Below, piece by piece: positions 62,609-64,000 of a DNA stretch of 64,000 nt. Source of the stretch: Ruminococcaceae bacterium UBA6416 (GTDB lineage Bacteria > Bacillota > Clostridia > Oscillospirales > Acutalibacteraceae); the NCBI GenBank assembly GCA_002438505.1, contig DJPI01000010.1:45435-109434 (forward strand), given 5' to 3'. The position numbers and the translations under genes were made by a program. The notes below the pieces were generated by a model. The model ran no database searches and was not told the origin of the DNA. It saw only the letters and a program-made list of their open reading frames with translations. Numbering within the stretch: position 1 is the first letter of the stretch; every line of letters starts with the position of its first letter.

Positions 62609-63220
62609 ATGAAGGGGTTAAGCACACGCTTTGCAAGGGACGTTAAGACCGGAAAAGCGTATGAAGTTCCGGACGACATGACTTATTACGAATGGAAGAA
62701 AGCACAGGACGAAGCGGCGGAAAAAACCGATAAACCGTTGAAAAATAACGGCGAAAGTGGTATAATAAATACAGAAGAAATGCTCCGCAGAAAAGATTCG
62801 GCACACAGGCGAATCGGTTCAAACGGACAGCAAATTATTGACGTTCCGACTTACAACAAACTTACTAAGGAGTTTAGGAAGAACGGCGGAATAATAATTC
62901 GAGGAGAAGAAGCGGAAGAGCATTTAAAAAAATCTCAAGCATCTGCCTCATATCTTGGTTCATTAAACGCTGCTGTTATCAGAGACGAAGCCACGGTATC
63001 AGACGTTTTGGAAGAAATGTATCACGCAAAGCAGGATAGAACAAACGCTTACGGAAACCTTCTGACGGAAGATGTTTATCTAAAGCGAGAAATAGAAGCA
63101 CAAAAATATATGCTTTCTGTTGTAGACAAGTACAAAATTCCAATCGATGAAGTTGAAACCACAAGAAAAAATCTTGAATATTACGAAAAAATTTATTCAG
63201 AAAAGTATGGTGCGAAATGA
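62609..63220 (+). CDS. MuF-type toxin-like protein, apparently 5'-truncated
   Basis: 203 aa. The first 30 residues (STRFARDV then YEVPDDMTYYEWKKAQ) look like the end of a phage MuF/minor head domain, whose main body is missing: an in-frame stop lies at 62579 and no SD precedes the ATG. After a linker, residues about 95-200 form a helical domain with VLEEMYHAKQ and EIEAQKYMLSVV, resembling zincin-like toxin domains attached to MuF proteins, though the HExxH here reads EEMYH. Probably a remnant of a phage-borne polymorphic toxin. Overlaps the next ORF by four bases. Confidence 0.55.
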   Translation: MKGLSTRFARDVKTGKAYEVPDDMTYYEWKKAQDEAAEKTDKPLKNNGESGIINTEEMLRRKDSAHRRIGSNGQQIIDVPTYNKLTKEFRKNGGIIIRGEEAEEHLKKSQASASYLGSLNAAVIRDEATVSDVLEEMYHAKQDRTNAYGNLLTEDVYLKREIEAQKYMLSVVDKYKIPIDEVETTRKNLEYYEKIYSEKYGAK

Positions 63221-63426
63221 TAAAACATAAAATTGTTGATGAATTTATCATTAAAAACAAAAAAATTATAGCTATTGATGAAAGAAGAACGGTTGAAGAA
63301 TTCGGTGTGACAAAAATACTTATTGATGGCGTTAAATATCCTTTTGGGCTAACACATAATGATTATTGGTATATTGTTGATATAGCCGAGCCGCTACTCG
63401 GAAAAACCGTCGAATTTGTTTCTTGA
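63217..63426 (+). CDS. Small protein coupled to the toxin-like ORF, possible immunity protein
   Basis: 69 aa, unrecognised. Its ATG overlaps the stop of the toxin-like ORF (ATGA at 63217-63220), so it would be made by translational coupling. The sequence is a short alpha/beta protein (EEFGVTKILIDGVKYPFG) without signal or membrane segment. Size, coupling and position fit an immunity or antitoxin protein; that is inference only. Confidence 0.5.
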   Translation: MIKHKIVDEFIIKNKKIIAIDERRTVEEFGVTKILIDGVKYPFGLTHNDYWYIVDIAEPLLGKTVEFVS

Positions 63427-63436
63427 GGTGGAGCCT

Positions 63437-63838
63437 ATGCAGAAGACACAAACAAAACTGATTAAATCCATAGACGGGCAGGACTGCGAGATTTTTGCCG
63501 TTTCTCACCACAGACGAATAAAGGTCGGCTTGGCTGACGTGTGCGTTGAAATATACGAAAACAGCAGAGTTATACCGACCCTCGGCACAAACGCAATAAA
63601 GCGAAAATGCACATATTTTTCGGTTGCGGTTTGCCCTGACCCGGAAATGGAAGACAGCTTGACGGACGAAGTTCTCAAAGGTCTTAATGCGTTTGACCTT
63701 TCAATGCTTCTTCCGGACAAAAACGGCGTTCTTGTTCCGTTTTCGCTTTACGGCATATATTCGGCGGAGCTGAACGCAGACCGCTGGGTGTTTGAAATAA
63801 GCGACCCGGAGACGGTTAAAAGGCTTTTAGCGTTATAA
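63437..63838 (+). CDS. Hypothetical phage-associated protein
   Basis: 133 aa from ATG 63437, behind GAGGTGG. Beta-rich with a Cys-containing segment (YFSVAVCPDPEMEDSL) and an acidic C-terminal half ending DPETVKRLLAL. No domain recognised. It follows the small coupled ORF by 10 bp, and an insertion sequence end begins just after its stop. Likely part of the same prophage-derived fragment. Confidence 0.5.
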   Translation: MQKTQTKLIKSIDGQDCEIFAVSHHRRIKVGLADVCVEIYENSRVIPTLGTNAIKRKCTYFSVAVCPDPEMEDSLTDEVLKGLNAFDLSMLLPDKNGVLVPFSLYGIYSAELNADRWVFEISDPETVKRLLAL

Positions 63839-63885
63839 ATTAAGGGGGCTGTCGCATTAAGACGAACTCGCAAATAAGAGAAAAA

Positions 63886-63921
63886 CAACCGGGTAACCCG
63901 AAAAAAAGGGTTGCCCGGTTG
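63886..63921. terminator. Strong hairpin inside the IS left end
   Basis: 14-bp stem with one wobble (63886-63899 with 63908-63921), AAAAA before it; likely shields the transposase from outside transcription. Confidence 0.55.
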
Positions 63922-63939
63922 CTGCTTTCGTAGTATAAT
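63911..63939 (+). promoter_or_regulatory. Candidate transposase promoter
   Basis: TTGCCC (63911-63916), 17-bp spacer, TATAAT (63934-63939). The -35 lies in the 3' arm of the hairpin. Confidence 0.5.
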
Positions 63940-63981
63940 TTAGTTGCAGAAAAACCATATAGAAAGCAGTGAAATTGTACT

Positions 63982-64000
63982 ATGTTTAGAAGCAGAAATC
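63982..64000 (+). CDS. Start of a probable transposase gene (MFRSRN...), cut by the window
   Basis: ATG at 63982 continues in frame to the edge; only six codons are visible. Called from its place inside an IS-like end behind a promoter. Confidence 0.35.

Larger units (their letters stand above)
63845..64000 (+). mobile_element. Probable left end of an insertion sequence, cut by the window
   Basis: GGGGGCTGTCGCATTAAG (63844-63861) has the form of terminal repeats in IS1182-like elements. It is followed by a 14-bp hairpin, a promoter and a coding start at the window edge. The element family is a suggestion from the end sequence only. Confidence 0.45.

Noticed and set aside
1..64000. CRISPR arrays, tRNA or rRNA genes
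   Set aside because: No regularly spaced repeats, no cloverleaf with a TTCRA arm and no rRNA-like stretch were seen on reading.

Overview
The window reads as chromosomal DNA from a strictly anaerobic Gram-positive bacterium of the class Clostridia. It is probably a gut member of the Ruminococcaceae/Oscillospiraceae group. The evidence is purine-rich Shine-Dalgarno sites before nearly every gene, consensus sigma-A promoters, a T-box leader, an electron-bifurcating [FeFe] hydrogenase operon, the MEP isoprenoid enzyme IspE, a DUF4364 protein, and secreted BspA-type LRR, BIG_2 and Cys-rich repeat proteins. No rRNA, tRNA or CRISPR array was seen.

Layout. 1-5.3 kb (+): cell-shape cluster mreB (5' cut by the window), mreC, mreD, a class B PBP and a MinD-like ATPase. 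5.5-9.4 kb (+): an MgsA-like protein with altered catalytic residues, a histidine T-box leader, hisS and aspS. 9.5-12.1 kb (+): secreted metallophosphoesterase and M23 peptidase. 12.1-15 kb (-): DUF4364 protein and a membrane-anchored GH43 protein. 15.1-16.7 kb: a YjjG-like phosphatase, a scar of merR and cupin fragments, and an intact CMD protein. 16.8-20.5 kb (+): two secreted proteins (LRR and papain-like). 20.6-22.9 kb (-): serC-serA. 23.1-25.8 kb (+): BIG_2 protein, an apparent structured RNA, and a CofE-like protein. 25.9-29.4 kb (-): PRPP synthetase, CDF transporter, MscS channel. 29.6-34.7 kb (-): nuoE, ATPase, ferredoxin, nuoF and hydA, one hydrogenase operon.

34.9-40.4 kb (+): mgtE and a heterodimeric ABC exporter, preceded by a leader with a small ORF and two mutually exclusive hairpins. 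40.5-45.2 kb: a six-TM protein, a decayed NUDIX gene, hslO, a methyltransferase, a TrpR-like regulator and an alpha/beta hydrolase. 45.3-49.1 kb (+): a 1221-residue secreted protein with C-terminal Cys repeats. 49.2-55 kb (-): malQ plus a complete sugar ABC importer, divergent from an unusual tandem TetR protein. 56.4-59.7 kb (-): rluA-type gene, pepD, ispE. 59.8-62.1 kb: GPH sugar symporter and a beta-propeller-like protein. 62.3-64 kb: a small mobile region with an inverted-repeat element, a MuF-toxin-like fragment, a coupled small ORF, a phage-type ORF and the left end of an insertion sequence.

Most of the window is well-ordered housekeeping DNA. The least explained parts are the mgtE leader, the RNA-like element after the BIG_2 gene, the promoter-plus-terminator leader of the LRR gene, the MgsA-like protein with substituted active-site residues, the tandem TetR protein, and the toxin-like remnant next to the IS end.
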